The notes: a model not told the origin generated them from the sequence alone. A DNA stretch of 64,000 bases from Diphasiastrum complanatum (GCA_029204225.1 CM055112.1:25185922-25249921); one strand, 5' to 3'. Shown: positions 34,384 through 46,520, counted from the stretch's first letter. Program-made: numbers and translations.

Positions 34384-34936
34384 ATGTCTGGGGAAAGTTG
34401 GAAGCATGACAATGATGCAAGGCGCCACCAGACTCCTGAAAGGCCTGTTCTTTGTGCGAATAATTGTGGGGTTTTTGGGAGTAAGGACACGATGAACTTG
34501 TGCTCAAAGTGTTACACATCCACATCTGACATCCAATTCTGTCATCAGGCGAGACAGCAACTTCACTGAAATGAGTTTTGAGGGAACTGCCACGACGTTA
34601 GAAACACCAAACTCTGAATTGACATCCTCCCGGCCGGTTGATTTACTGAGGGAAGGTAGAGACGTAACTACAGTTGCATCACATACTGAGCTTGCTGACA
34701 TTGGAAAACCTGCCGCTGGCGTTTCGACAGAAGCTACCGCATCTCATGATCCTAGTCAATGCTTTTCCTGTAGCAAATGCGTTCCATTATATGGGCTAAT
34801 TAAATGCCAATGCGAAAATGTATTTTGCTCATTGCACCGATATGCTGAAACGCATCAGTGTACAACTGATTACAAAGCGATTGGGCGCGATGCCATCGCA
34901 AAGGCAAACCCTGTAGTCAAGGCTAAAAAGTTATAG
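34384..34936 (+). pseudogene. A20/AN1 zinc-finger SAP, copy C (frameshifted)
   Basis: It starts [15 protein letters not shown] with an intact A20 pattern ([20 protein letters not shown]). A 13-bp insertion after the CYTS codons (near 34520-34533, a local near-duplication of acatccacatct) shifts the frame and stops it at 34569. The remainder is open in another frame from 34571. Its AN1 finger keeps all eight ligands (CFSCSKCVPLY through AETHQC). The stop comes four codons early (KAKKL). Mechanism and family are as for copy B. Confidence 0.9.
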
Positions 34937-35390
34937 ATAATTTAAATGATTGACAGTTGAATATTGCTTAAACAACTTCCTTATTCTACTGAGTCCTGAG
35001 CAATATCTATATTGGAAATTTTTGGTCACAGATTATCGTATCTCCTCATTGCATTGACGATTTCAGGTCACAAGTGTTAAGAACAATAATGTGCGCATTC
35101 ACACATGACTAAATAACTAGTGAAAGGAAAGGTGCCAAACATCACATGACGATTAGACCACTTCGCTCTCTTTATGTATGTGCAATTCGCTTTTCTCTCA
35201 TTAATCAGTTAATAAGAATGTAGTTAGTTACATCTCTGTCGCTCTCTCTCCCTGTCTCCGCTATGCTATCTCTCTTTTCCGTGCGATGCTACATGAATTC
35301 TCTGAAGGTATAACTTGTTTGATCTCAATATATGTTTCTTATACCTCCTCGTAATTGATGCTTAGCAAAATCAAAAATGATGTGTGGGTA
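34937..35390 (+). repeat. SAP tail and LTR segment beside copy C
   Basis: The tail to about 35064 (gttgaatattgcttaaac) runs into tgttaagaacaataatgtgc, a start shared with the LTR interior. It continues to ttatacctcctcgtaatt and cuts into gag leader at about 35390 after a deletion. Confidence 0.75.
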
Positions 35391-35399
35391 ATCAAGGTA

Positions 35400-36103
35400 T
35401 AACAAGTGTGTCCATGGCAAGTAAAAAACATTCTCAATGCATGATCGATCCTATATGTGACTTCCTCTTGAGATATACCTTTTCTAATAGTTACTGAGTC
35501 ATGAGAGGTGGCTTCTATTGATTGAAGTCGGCAAAGGAGGCTTGGGACACATTAGCTCAACATATGAGACTAAAAGAGTCACTAATCATTTGTACCTACA
35601 CAAGAAGCTAATCACCATGAAAATGGTAGAGGGTGACATGATGTTTGTTCATTTCTCAAAGCTGCAGGTGTTACTGAATAGTTTGCTATGGTTGGATCGG
35701 TGGTGAGTGATGAAGAAGCATTCATGATGCTTCTTAACTGCCTTCCAGAGTCATTTGATCACTCGACATAAATATTTGGTAGTGGTACTCAATAGATGGA
35801 TCCGCTGTCCATTATTGTGATTCTTCTTTAGGCGGAGTTGCATCGGAAGTCTGGTGATGTAGAACATGCCCTCTTTATAGGTGGCAAGCAGAAATTTCAC
35901 AAGAAGAAACCGTGGAGTATAGTAACGCTAGAGAAAGTTCGAGAAGTATTGAATCTTAAGATAGGCAATCTAAGCAGATCATGAAGAAAAGTTTAAGGTG
36001 TTATTGTTGCAATGCGAAAGGCCATCGAGCATTTAATTGCAGGAAACATGTAGCTGACCTACTGAAAATGGAGAAGATCTTGATGACGATGGAATTGTAA
36101 ATA
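35400..36103 (+). pseudogene. Gag unit 1 of the array
   Basis: Copia gag: a W-rich start region, a TYETKRVT(N)-LYLHKKLITMKM helix block (ORF 35518-35706), and the CCHC knuckle CYCCNAKGHRAFNC near 35998-36046, ending LLKMEKILMTMEL. Several stops and frame changes. Gag packages element RNA. No other pol domain follows. Confidence 0.8.
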
Positions 36104-36207
36104 AAAAATCAACAAATATTGCTACTATTGAAGAATACACAGAAGACTATTTTCATTAGTTGCTATGATTACTATGATAATAAGCTTAAATATACATTAA
36201 GGAGGAG

Positions 36208-37290
36208 TGATAAATATAATGTAATGTAAACAACTAATGTGCTGATCTGTGAATACCACAAAATATATCTAGTTACTCTGTGAGTCCCAAAACATTTTGA
36301 CTCTTCATGCATCCCGTCCGAACTCATCTATGTAGAGTTCAAGACGATAGGATACTCCATCTCTTTCTTCTTGGAACTTGGTCACAAGTGATAAGAACAC
36401 TAATGTGCGGATTCACACATGACTAAATAACTAGTTAAAGTCAGAGGTCCCAAATGTCACATGACGGTTTATGTATGTGCAGTTTGATCTTCTCTTATTA
36501 ATCAGGTAATAAGAATGTAGTTAGTTACATCTCTGTCACTCTCTCTCCCTCTCTCCGCTATGCTATCTCTCTTTTCCGTGCGATGCTACATGAATTCTCT
36601 GAAGGTATAAATTGTTTGATCTCAATATATGTTTTTTATACCTCCTCGTAATTGAATCTTAGCAAAATCAAAAATGATGTGTGGGTAATGGGCCTTGGAA
36701 ACTAGATAGCAACATCGGTGCAAATTTGTGACTCGCTTGCTATGATACTCTAGTTTATAGATTAGCCTTAATCTATTTTCATTTAATTCGAGTATAACAG
36801 TGCATGGACTTCGTATCCATATGTCACTATGTTGTGTTTCAGAGAAAGTATGTATACGCTCATATCGAAGAAACTTTCACAATATAGAGTTGATTGTTCG
36901 GTAATAGAGTCAGTTAGTCTTTCTATTTAATGGAACTTACGTGCAGTAGGAAGGGGCATACAAGGTGCATGATTCATGGGACATACACTTGCATGATTCA
37001 TTCTTATATATATGAGGTAAGGGATTACCAATTTCTTTTACTTATATTTTAGAATAGTTTGGAGAAAGCTATGTTTTGGATTAATGTATGCAATATTTAT
37101 TGAATGATTTGACCTTTGAAATACATAACAAGGCTGAAGGCAAGATCTTTTGCTCACTTTTTTTTTAGTAGGTACTATTTCACTACCCACATAATTTGTG
37201 AACTAGTATGTGCTTGTGAAGAATTCAAGTGGGTGTGGTCTAATGTTGAGGCTCACAAAGAACATTCTTATTCAATTTTAGTAAAAAAGG
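36208..37290 (+). repeat. LTR plus leader, array unit 1 to 2
   Basis: Begins TGATAAATATAATG after aaggaggag. Contains ggtcacaagtgataagaaca, tagttagttacatctctg, and a tatatatatgagg stretch near 37008 that could be its TATA box. The LTR/leader boundary is unresolved; no standard copia primer site is visible. Confidence 0.6.
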
Positions 37291-37379
37291 CATAGTTCTT
37301 TTGAGAGAGAAGAGAGAGGCAGGGTATCTTTCTTCTCTTCTGATCTTAAATCTCATTCACTCAAGGTTCATAAGTTGGT

Positions 37380-38092
37380 TCTTGTGCCATTTTTCACACT
37401 CCCTATGATCATATGTATAACAAGGTATCTATGAGATGTCGATGGCAAGTAAAAAACATTCTCAATGCATGATCAATCCTATATGTGACTTCCTCTTGAG
37501 ATTTACCTTCTCCAATAGTTATTGAGTCATCAGAGGTGGCTTCTATTGATTGAAGTCGGCAAAGGAGGCTTGGGACACATTAGCTCAACATATGAGACTA
37601 AAAGAGTCATCAATCGTTTGTACCTACACAAGAAGCTAATCACCATGAAAATGGCAGAGGGTGACACGATGTCTGTTCATTTCTCAAAGCTGCAGGTGCT
37701 TATTGAATAGTTTGGTATGGTTAGATCGGTGGTGAGTGATGAACAAGCATTCATGATGCTTCTTAACTGCCTTCCAGAGTCATTTGATCACTCGACATCA
37801 ATATTTGGTAGTGGTACTCAATAGATGGATCCGATGTCCATTATTGTGATTCTTCTTTAGGCAGAGTTGCATCAAAAGTCTGGTGATGTAGAACATGCCC
37901 TCTTTATAGGTGGCAAGTAGAAATTTCACAAGAAGAAACCGTGGAGTATAGTAACGCTAGAGAAAGTTCGAGAAGTATTGAATCTTAAGATAGGCAATCT
38001 AAGCAGATCATGAAAAAAAGTTTAAGGTGTTATTGTTGCAATGTGAAAGGCCATCGAGCATTTAATTGCAGGAGACATGTAGCTGACCTACT
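37380..38092 (+). pseudogene. Gag unit 2 of the array (3' deleted)
   Basis: Same gag as unit 1; ORF 37522-37710 retains the helix block. It breaks off after the knuckle (agctgacctactg) directly into gataggatactcc of the next LTR, losing about 280 bp including the LTR start. Confidence 0.8.
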
Positions 38093-39060
38093 GATAGGAT
38101 ACTCCATCTCTTTCTCCTTGGAACTTGGTCACAAGTGATAAGAACACTAATGTGCGCATTCACACATGACTAAATAACTAGTTAAAGTCAGAGGTCCCAA
38201 ACGTCACATGACGGTTTATGTATGTGCAGTTCGCTCTTCTCTCATTAATCAGTTAATAAGAATGTAGTTAGTTACATCTCTGTCACTCTCTCTCCCTCTC
38301 TCCGCTATGCTATCTCTCTTTTTTGTGCGATGCTACATGAATTCTCTGAAGGTATAGATTGTTTGATCTCAATATATGTTTTTTATACCTCCTCGTAATT
38401 GAATCTTAGCAAAATAAAAAATGATGTGTGGGGAATGGGCCTTGGAAACTAGATAGCAACATCGGTGCAAATTTGTGACTCGCTTGCTATGATACTCTAG
38501 TTTATAGATTAGCCTTAATCTATTTTCATTTAATTCGAGTATAACAGTGCATGGACTTCGTATCCATATGTCACTATGTCGTGTTTTAGAGAAAGTACAT
38601 ATACGTTCATATCGAGCAAAGTTTCACAATATAGAGTTGATTGTTCAGTCATAGAGTTAGTTAGTCTTTCAATTTAATGGAACTTACATACAGTAGGAAG
38701 GGGCATACAAGGTGCATGATTCATGGGGAATACACTTGCATGATTCATTCTTATATATATGAGGTAAGGGAGTACCAATTTCTTTTACTTATATTTTAGA
38801 ATAGTTTGGAGAAAGCTATGTTTTGGATTAATGTATGCAATATTTATTGAATGATTTGACCTTTGAAATACATAACAAGGCTGAAGGCAAGATCTTTTGC
38901 TCACTTTTTTTTTAGTAGGTACTATTTCACTACCCACATAATTTGTGAACTAGTATGTGCTTGTGAAGAATTCAAGTGGGTGTGGTCTAATGTTGAGGCT
39001 CACAAAGAACATTCTTATTCAATTTTAGTAAAAAAGGCATAGTTCTTTTGAGAGAGAAGA
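38093..39060 (+). repeat. LTR plus leader, array unit 2 to 3
   Basis: Near-identical to 36346-37310, starting at gataggatactcc. The first part of the LTR is missing because of the deletion in unit 2. Confidence 0.75.
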
Positions 39061-39129
39061 GAGAGGCAGGGTATCTTTCTTCTCTTCTGATCTTAAATCT
39101 CATTCACTCAAGGTTCATAAGTTGGTTCT

Positions 39130-39875
39130 TGTGCCATTTTTCACACTCCCTATGATCATATGTATAACAAGGTATCGATGAGGTGTCGATGGCAAGTAAA
39201 AAACATTCTCAATGCATGATCGATCCTATATGTGACTTCCTCTTGAGATATACCTTCTCTAATAGTTACTGAGTCATGAGAGGTGGCTTCTATTGATTGA
39301 AGTCGGCAAAGGTGTCTTGGGACACATTAGCCACAACATATGAGACTAAAAGAGTCACTAATCGTTTGTACCTACACAAGAAGCTAATCACCATGAAAAT
39401 GGTAGAGGGTGACATGATGTTTGTTCATTTCTCAAAGCTGCAGGTGTTACTGAATAGTTTGCTATGGTTGGATCGGTGGTGAGTGATGAAGAAGCATTCA
39501 TGATGCTTCTTAACTGCCTTCCAGAGTCATTTGATCACTCGACATCAATATTTGGTAGTGGTACTCAATAGATGGATCCGCTGTCCATTATTGTGATTCT
39601 TCTTTAGGCGGAGTTGCATCGGAAGTCTGGTGATGTAGAACATGCCCTCTTTATAGGTGGCAAGCAGAAATTTCACAAGAAGAAACCGTGGAGTATAGTA
39701 ACGCTAGAGAAAGTTCGAGAAGTATTGAATCTTAAGATAGGCAATCTAAGCAGATCATGAAGAAAAGTTTAAGGTGTTATTGTTGCAATGCGAAAGGCCA
39801 TCGAGCATTTAATTGCAGGAAACATGTAGCTGACCTACTGAAAATGGAGAAGATCTTGATGACGATGGAATTGTA
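39130..39875 (+). pseudogene. Gag unit 3 of the array
   Basis: Best preserved start of the helix region: SAKVSWDTLATTYETKRVTNRL (ORF 39297-39482). Knuckle near 39777-39823. Otherwise as unit 1, including the same stop after LLNSLLWLDRW. Confidence 0.8.
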
Positions 39876-39983
39876 AATAAAAAATCAACAAATATTGCTA
39901 CTATTGAAGAATACACAGAAGACTATTTTCATTAGTTGCTATGATTACTATGATAATAAGCTTAAATATACATTAAGGAGGAG

Positions 39984-41060
39984 TGATAAATATAATGTAA
40001 TGTAAACAACTAATGTGCTGATCTGTGAATACCACAAAATATATCTAGTTACTCTGTGAGTCCCAAAACATTTTGACTCTTCATGTATCCCGTCCGAACT
40101 CATCTATGTAGAGTTCAAGATGATAGGATACTCCATCTCTTTCTCCTTGGAACTTGGTCACAAGTGATAAGAACACTAATGTGCGCATTCACACATGACT
40201 AAATAACTAGTTAAAGTCAGAGGTCCCAAATGTCACATGACGGTTTATGTATGTGCAGTTCGATCTTCTCTTATTAATCAGGTAATAAGAATGTAGTTAG
40301 TTACATCTTTGTCACTCTCTCTCCCTCTCTCCGCTATGCTATCTCTCTTTTCCGTGCGATGCTACATGAATTCTCTGAAGGTATAAATTGTTTGATCTCA
40401 ATATATGTTTTTTATACCTCCTCGTAATTGAATCTTAGCAAAATCAAAAATGATGTGTGGGTAATGGGCCTTGGAAACTAGATAGCAACATCGGTGCAAA
40501 TTTGTGACTCGCTTGCTATGATACTCTAGTTTATAGATTAGCCTTAATCTATTTTCATTTAATTCGAGTATAACAGTGCATGGACTTGGTATCCATATGT
40601 CACTATGTTGTGTTTCAAAGAAAGTATGTATACGCTCATATCGAACAAACTTTCACAATATAGAGTTGATTGTTCGGTAATAGAGTCAGTTAGTCTTTCT
40701 ATTTAATGGAACTTACGTGCAATAGGAAGGGGCATACAAGGTGCATGATTCATGGGACATACACTTGCATGATTCATTCTTATATATATGAGGTAAGGGA
40801 TTGCCAATTTCTTTTACTTATATTTTAGAATAGTTTGGAGAAAGCTATGTTTTGGATTAATGTATGCAATATTTATTGAATGATTTGACCTTTGAAATAC
40901 ATAACAAGGCTAATGGCAAGATCTTTTGCTCACTTTTTTTTTTAGTACATACTATTTTACTACCCACAGAATTTGTGAATTAGTATGTGCTTGTGAAGAA
41001 TTCAAGTGGGTGTGGTCTAATGTCGAGGCTCACAATGAACATTCTTATTCAATTTTAGTA
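39984..41060 (+). repeat. LTR plus leader, array unit 3 to 4
   Basis: Begins TGATAAATATAATG after the same purine tract. Near-identical to 36208-37290. Confidence 0.7.
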
Positions 41061-41129
41061 AAAATGGCATAGTTCTTTTGAGAGAGAAGAGAGAGGCAGG
41101 GTATCTTTCTTCTCTTCTGATCTTAAATC

Positions 41130-42764
41130 TCATTCACTCAATGTTCATAAGTTGGTTCTTGTGCCATTTTCCACACTCCCTATGATCATATTTGAGAGGT
41201 GGCTTTGTTAGCGGATTTCAGAGAATTGCCAGATGCTGAGCCAAGCTGAAGACACAGAGAATCTCTCCCCCATGACTGAGGAGGTCTCAGAAGGAGGCGA
41301 GCAGAAGAAGCTGAGAGTCGAGCATGCGAGCTGAGGATTACTAGCTAGGATGATAGTTACTTTCTATGTGAGCCTACAAGGTGTATCCCAGAGAAGGAAT
41401 GACCATGTAGGAGCTAGGAATGTTTCCTAGGCATTGCAAATAAATGTAGACCCCCTTAAATAATTTAGAGTGAGCCACCTTTTGATGGTGAGCTCTAGTG
41501 GAAGGTCTATTTCCACAAGTAGTTTCTAAATTAGTTAAATACCACTTGGGCTCAACATGGGCAGCCCTCTTGCTTATTTAAGGACCCCCCTCTCTTGTGA
41601 GGGATCTTTTGATTGTATTGTCATTTCTCTTGATTGAATAAATAAGATCTTTCACGAGTTCTTGGCAATTGACAAGCTCCTTGTTCCGAGCTATCTTCTT
41701 GAGTGAGATTCCTATGAGCATGTTCTGATTTCTTTGTGTGATTGTGGATTAATTAAATTTCTTGCTTACTTTTTTGGTTTGTGGAATGTAGATGTGGATT
41801 AATTTTCTTGTTTATTGATTTTGTAGTTTCAGCATGCAGGTAAACTATAGAGTCTGAGATTGTGGATCTGATTTTGCATATTCATTAACAATCATGTCCT
41901 TGATTGTTCTTGGGTATTCCAAGCATCAAGAAATGGGTGTTTCTTGATTCTTGGGTTGCTAGAATGCTATTAGGAAGCTAGCTTTCTTGATTCTTGTTTC
42001 TTGTTGAGTAGCTTAATCTTGTTATTGTATTATTCCCTGATTCCCTAAGATAGTTTGGTAGTTAGATTGTACATTTGCTCTCTGTTCAAAACATTAATCT
42101 GTGCTTGAGCAAGGAATTGGTTGCATGGCTTGAAAATGCAGGTAGCTGAGTGAACGTAATCGTTTCATCCCACTGACAAGCCGGGAATACACATTGCAAA
42201 CTGAGAAATACTTTTGCCTGGAAACCGTTCTAAACAAGAGGGCTTAATTGTAAAGTACTGGCTGCTGGAAACAGGTGAGAACACCCGATTTCCAGAGTGG
42301 TAACCACCTAAAGTAACAAAAGAAGAGAAGTAACAAAAGAAGAGAAGTAAAAAGAAAAAAATCGTGTTCACAGATTCGGGTGGAATATGTGAACAGGCTT
42401 CTATTGATTGAAGTCGGCAAAGGAGGCTTGAGACAAATTAGCCTCAACATATGAGACTAAAAGTGTCACTAATCGTTTGTACCTATGCAAGAAGCTGATC
42501 ACCATGAAAATGGCAGAGGGTGACACGATGTTTGTTCATTTCGCAAAGCTGCAGGTGCCTATTGAATAGTTTGCTGCGGTTGGATCGGTGGTGAGTGATG
42601 AAGAAGCAGTCATGATGCTTCTTAAGTGCCTTCGAGAGTCATTTGATCACTCGACATTAATATTTGGTAGTGTTACTCAATAGATGGATCCGTAGTCCAT
42701 TAGTGTGATTCTTCCTCAGGAGCAGTTGCATCGCAAGTCTGGTGATGTAGAACATGCCCTCTTT
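41130..42764 (+). pseudogene. Gag unit 4, split by a solo LTR
   Basis: The gag leader is interrupted by a deletion near 41190 and then by the solo LTR at 41206-42395. Gag resumes at ggcttctattgattgaag (42396) and fades at about 42764 (gtagaacatgccctcttt) before the knuckle. Confidence 0.8.
41201..42400. mobile_element. Solo LTR with 5-bp target duplication
   Basis: 41206-42395 starts tgttagcgga and ends atgtgaaca, flanked on both sides by ggctt (41201-41205, 42396-42400). Inside are a tatttaagg TATA-like site near 41577, a polyadenylation-type gaataaataag near 41635, and a 17-bp duplication near 42315-42350. No gene inside. A solo LTR arises when two LTRs of an element recombine. Confidence 0.9.
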
Positions 42765-43259
42765 GATGGGGCAAGAGAGATAGGAAGAACAAGAATGGAG
42801 AAGAGAGCAGGAATATTGCGGAATAGCTCTCCCATTCTAATCGGCTGCTAGGTGCAAAAACAGTCTAATAGACAACTTATGCTAAAAGATAATCACAACT
42901 TTATGCATTCTGATTGCCCAACATGATTTTAAAAATTAATTCTTACTCCAAAACAAGAGTACAGTCCACCAAAGAGATTAGGGATGGTTTGTGTGTGGTA
43001 CTACTGAAATCAGATTCAATGTGAAGCATAGTTTTGAAATAAATGGTAGAGCAGTATGATATCGTGAGTTCCTCAGGCATCAAAGACATCCATCGTCTGA
43101 TCAGAAACTGATGAGTCGTAGACGTCCGTGTTCTGCTCAAAGTGAGTATACAAGCACGATCAAACAAAAATGAAACTGCATTCAGTCACAACAAACATTC
43201 ATCTACGTTGTACATAGATAAAAACGTGCTATTGATATATTACACTGAAGCACAATAAA
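42765..43259. other. No confident gene
   Basis: A minus-strand stretch near 43145-43070 (acceptor-like ttgagcag, then EQNTDVYDSS and MDVFDA stop) could be a terminal exon, but nothing around it supports a gene. Confidence 0.3.
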
Positions 43260-43545
43260 ATAACAACTACAACAAAAAATGGCGGTGTAATTGGGAGGCT
43301 CAAATAATATGTCTCATGGATGGAGAAACTCAAATAATCTATGCTTGAATGATCTATTTAAAGATTTCATTTGTGTATTAACTACATGGAATGTTTGTCA
43401 CGTAATTAGGTAAGCCATTGTACTTGGAAGTATATGGCTTTTGTGACAACTATACATAGTATATACGGTCAACGAATCAAGATTGTTGACGTGGACAAGG
43501 ATGTCGCAAATTCTATCACTTCACATTTTACATGAAGCGGTTTTC
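43260..43545 (-). repeat. Copia LTR fragment (-)
   Basis: Its reverse complement matches 61555-61765: gcgacatccttgtccacgtc, tgaccgtatatactatg, ccaagtacaatggcttacc and a tataaatagatcat TATA-like motif. In both places it lies beside the same copia RNase H end. Confidence 0.7.
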
Positions 43546-44253
43546 TCTCCCTTCGCAAATTTTGAAAAGTGGCTGAAAACATTCCTCGTTGAAAAATAGA
43601 CGACCTTCGACATTTTCTCTCTCTTCGAGATTTTGTGAAAAAGCCGATGGTCCCCTAAAACAGTTCAAGTCTTTAAGTACATGAGTTTTGGGAATTTTCT
43701 CTCTCTTCACCTTTTTGCCAAAAGCCGAAGTTGTTAAAAAATAGTTGAACTTTGAACCGTTGCAAAATAGTTTAAATAGTTGAACTATGCTAGTTTTGCA
43801 TTTCGAAAAAATGCGAAAACGACAACACTGTTGAAAACATAGTTCATTTATGCAGACTGTCGCGACACTTAGAGTATTTTTGCAGACTGTCGCGAAAGTA
43901 ATGTATTTTTGCATTCTTGTTCTGAATGCTAATTTCGTGGAAGTTCCTAAAGATGGCCAAGCCTTCAATGACTTCAAGTTATTGAACTTAACATCCAAAC
44001 TTGAAATTATGATAGGATTGGTTACCCTTTGTTGGAGATCAGCCGAAAGCCCGTTGTACACGTTCTTCAAATAAATTGGCTCTCTAAGTTTGTGATTCCT
44101 GTAGGTATCAGATGAGCATATGTAGAACCAATGTTGGTTTCACCTGACCCTAGATCAATGATCAATAAACATGCAAGAAGAATCATGACATAGAAATTAG
44201 TCATTCACCAAGGAGACAACTATGGGCTTAATTTCCAAAAGTCCCCCTTAAGG
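43546..44253 (-). other. Copia-associated region with a long open frame
   Basis: A 180-codon minus ORF (44070-43528) without a recognisable domain. It includes a doubled tttttgcagactgtcgcgaa motif at 43850-43910. It lies between RNase H and LTR relics, so it is probably non-coding element DNA. Confidence 0.35.
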
Positions 44254-44520
44254 TCATGATTGGTGCCTTGGCATCTTCGTCAGGTTCAGCATGTTGAAGA
44301 ATTTCTGATTCTTAAGCCTGAGAAGTGCTTTGGTGAAGATGTCTGCGACCATTTCTGTCGTGGAGTAGTATTGAAGGATCACTTGCCCTGAGAAAACTTT
44401 CTCCCAAATGGAATGATACTGGATTTCTATGTGCTTGGATTTGTCATGAAATCTGGGATTCAGTGACAATGAAATACAGCTCAAGTTGTCACATAGAAGG
44501 GCATTTTGTTCAAATCTCAC
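44254..44520 (-). pseudogene. Copia RNase H C-terminal fragment
   Basis: ALLCDNLSCISLSLNPRFHDKSKHI and VADIFTKALLRLK are the conserved RNase H end of copia pol. A second, more deleted copy in the opposite orientation is at 61379-61530. The upstream part is replaced by the minisatellite. Confidence 0.85.
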
Positions 44521-44945
44521 CCGAAGCAGCCTGTCAAATCTTGACCGGAGACATTCTGTCAGATCTCGAACGGAGGCTTTCTCTCAAATCTCGACTGAAG
44601 CTTTCTATACGAGCTCAACCGGAGGCTTTCCGTTAAATCTCGACCGGAGCTTTCCGTCCTGATCTCGACCAAACGTTCTATTGAATCTCGACCGGAGCCT
44701 TCCTTCCTGATCTCGACTGAACGCATTCTGTTAGATCTTGATCGAAGCATTCTGTTGGATCTCGACCGAAGCACTCTATTAGATCTCAACCAAAGCACTC
44801 TATTAGATCTCGACCAAAGTACTCTATCTGATCTCGACCGAAGCCATACACTCAGCTCTCGACCGGACCTTTCTATCAGCTCTCAACCGGACCTTTCTAT
44901 CAATTCTCAACCGAGGATTTCCTATAACTCTCAACTGAGAGCTTT
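44521..44945. repeat. Minisatellite, about 24-bp monomer, longer array
   Basis: About 17 degenerate copies of the unit seen at 3068-3232 (tctcgaccgaagcactctat and variants). Arg/Ser- and Asp/Leu/Ser-rich ORFs across it are by-products. Confidence 0.85.
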
Positions 44946-45179
44946 GACTTCCAACCTAAACCAAGTCAACTTCAAAACAACATCTAGTGACTAGGTCTTA
45001 GTGTTTGCCAAATACCACAATTCTTTCCAAATTTATTGCAAAACCTTAACACCAAAAAACAAAACAACTATGCCATTTGGACACCACCGCTTTATTCGTC
45101 TCTGACTAATATTTAAAAAAATAAATAAATAAATAGTCAAGTTACCAAAGAGTCCAAGAGACCTACTTTCCCAATCTTA

Positions 45180-45695
45180 AGGTACTCTAGATTTGTTATG
45201 TATCGTCCTTATGGTCTAAATTCCATAGAGGACTATCCACCAGAGATGGTCTCTCCATCTACTGAATAGGCTCGATTCAATAGATATTCTAGGATGAAAT
45301 CCCAAGTCAAAGAGCCATCAACAAACCCATTTGACAAATGGGAACCCATGCGTTTTGAAGCTCCATACGATCGACCACACTTTCATGTTGCAGAATCTTC
45401 ACATGCACGAGCTCATTTAAATGACGCTTTTGCAAATAATGTTCCATGTACTGAATAACGAACTCCCAAGTTAGATTTACCTAAGTACGACGACAACACT
45501 GACCCTCAAAGATTTCTTCATGTCTTTGAGAACACATGCGATGTCTATGGCGAGACATCACCAGAATCCATGGTTTAGATCTTCTCAATGACCATGATCG
45601 ATCGAGCACGAGAATGGTTTTTTAATCTTGATCGTGAAGATAAACGAGACTGGTCACTCTTGAAGGAAACCTTCATCAAACGTACCTTCCCTTAA
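45180..45695 (+). pseudogene. Ty3/gypsy gag relic, second copy
   Basis: Same gag as 3480-3995, with DLPKYDDNTDPQRFLHVFE and DRAREWFFNLDREDKRDW. Stops after NVPCTE and PESMV. Followed by block Z of SAP copy D. Confidence 0.75.
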
Positions 45696-46410
45696 CAACT
45701 CTACATACACTTGACAAATTTCATCTTATTCTAGAAGATTGTTATGCATGCCATCAAGATTGACATAAATTTCCTTGCATGGAAATCAAACTATGAAAAG
45801 AAATGTTGTGAGAAGTAGATGTCAACCTCAATGCTTGGAGTATCAAAGGGTACAATGTCATACATTGTAGTGGAACACTGCATGGACGTTCGAGAACACT
45901 AATTTTTTAAAAAAAACTCTGAAAATTTTATTTAGAAAACCCTTAATACAATAAAAAACACCTGATTAGCACTAACAAGAAAATATACATACTGCGTAAA
46001 AGAATTTATACTAAAACTTTAAAAATAAAAACAGGATAAATAATGTGTTTTATTCAAAAATTTCAAAAAAAAATTTAAGTGCACATTCCAGAAAATCCCA
46101 ATGCTTTTTTCAAAAATGCATTCCGGAACAAGGCCTTGCAATTATTGTGTACGTCTATAACTACACAAGTTTGATGATGAAATGGATCATGTAGAGTTTG
46201 TGTGAGATGAAGATCCTTTTGATGCTCATACATTGCACTCAAGGCATCAATCTTTCTTGTTCATGCACGATCAAGAATTGCAACCTCACTAATCACGCGC
46301 TTCATTGCTCTCGAAAGAATTATTGAGGGCTCCAATCTTTTAAGGGGCCAACGAGAGACTTTAGGTCTGCCACATGGTCACCCCAACTGAGGGCTAAAGA
46401 GGTGGTGGCC
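45696..46410 (+). repeat. Block Z upstream of SAP copy D
   Basis: Closely similar to 3996-4714, again joined to Ty3 gag and not to blocks X and Y. Confidence 0.8.
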
Positions 46411-46415
46411 ACAGC

Positions 46416-46422
46416 TATAAAA
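46416..46422 (+). promoter_or_regulatory. Putative TATA box of SAP copy D
   Basis: tataaaa in agctataaaaggctga, as in copies A and C. Confidence 0.6.
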
Positions 46423-46520
46423 GGCTGAAACCCACAAACACATAATTAGTCCTCAATTGTGATATGAGATGGAGCATAGCCGAAGGAATGCATCGTCTAT
46501 GATATCTGCTCACTGAGTCA

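Larger units (their letters stand above)
35391..42764 (+). mobile_element. Head-to-tail array of LTR and gag units
   Basis: Four gag segments (about 35400-36207, 37380-38092, 39130-39983, and 41130-42764 interrupted) alternate with LTR plus leader. Spacing of identical landmarks is 2.03 kb and 1.75 kb; the shorter unit lacks the gag end and LTR start. The only protein content is copia gag. Before the LTR stands the purine tract aaggaggag, then TGATAAATATAATG (36208 and 39984). The structure fits a gag-only non-autonomous element (TR-GAG type) multiplied by recombination between LTRs. Where the LTR ends and the leader begins is not certain. Confidence 0.75.

Noticed and set aside
35391-42764. 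CRISPR-like or tandem gene array
   Set aside because: Repeat units are about 2 kb, contain LTR and gag, and this is plant nuclear DNA; no short spaced repeats.
44559-44994. Arg/Ser-rich and Asp/Leu/Ser-rich proteins
   Set aside because: Frame translations of the 24-bp minisatellite.
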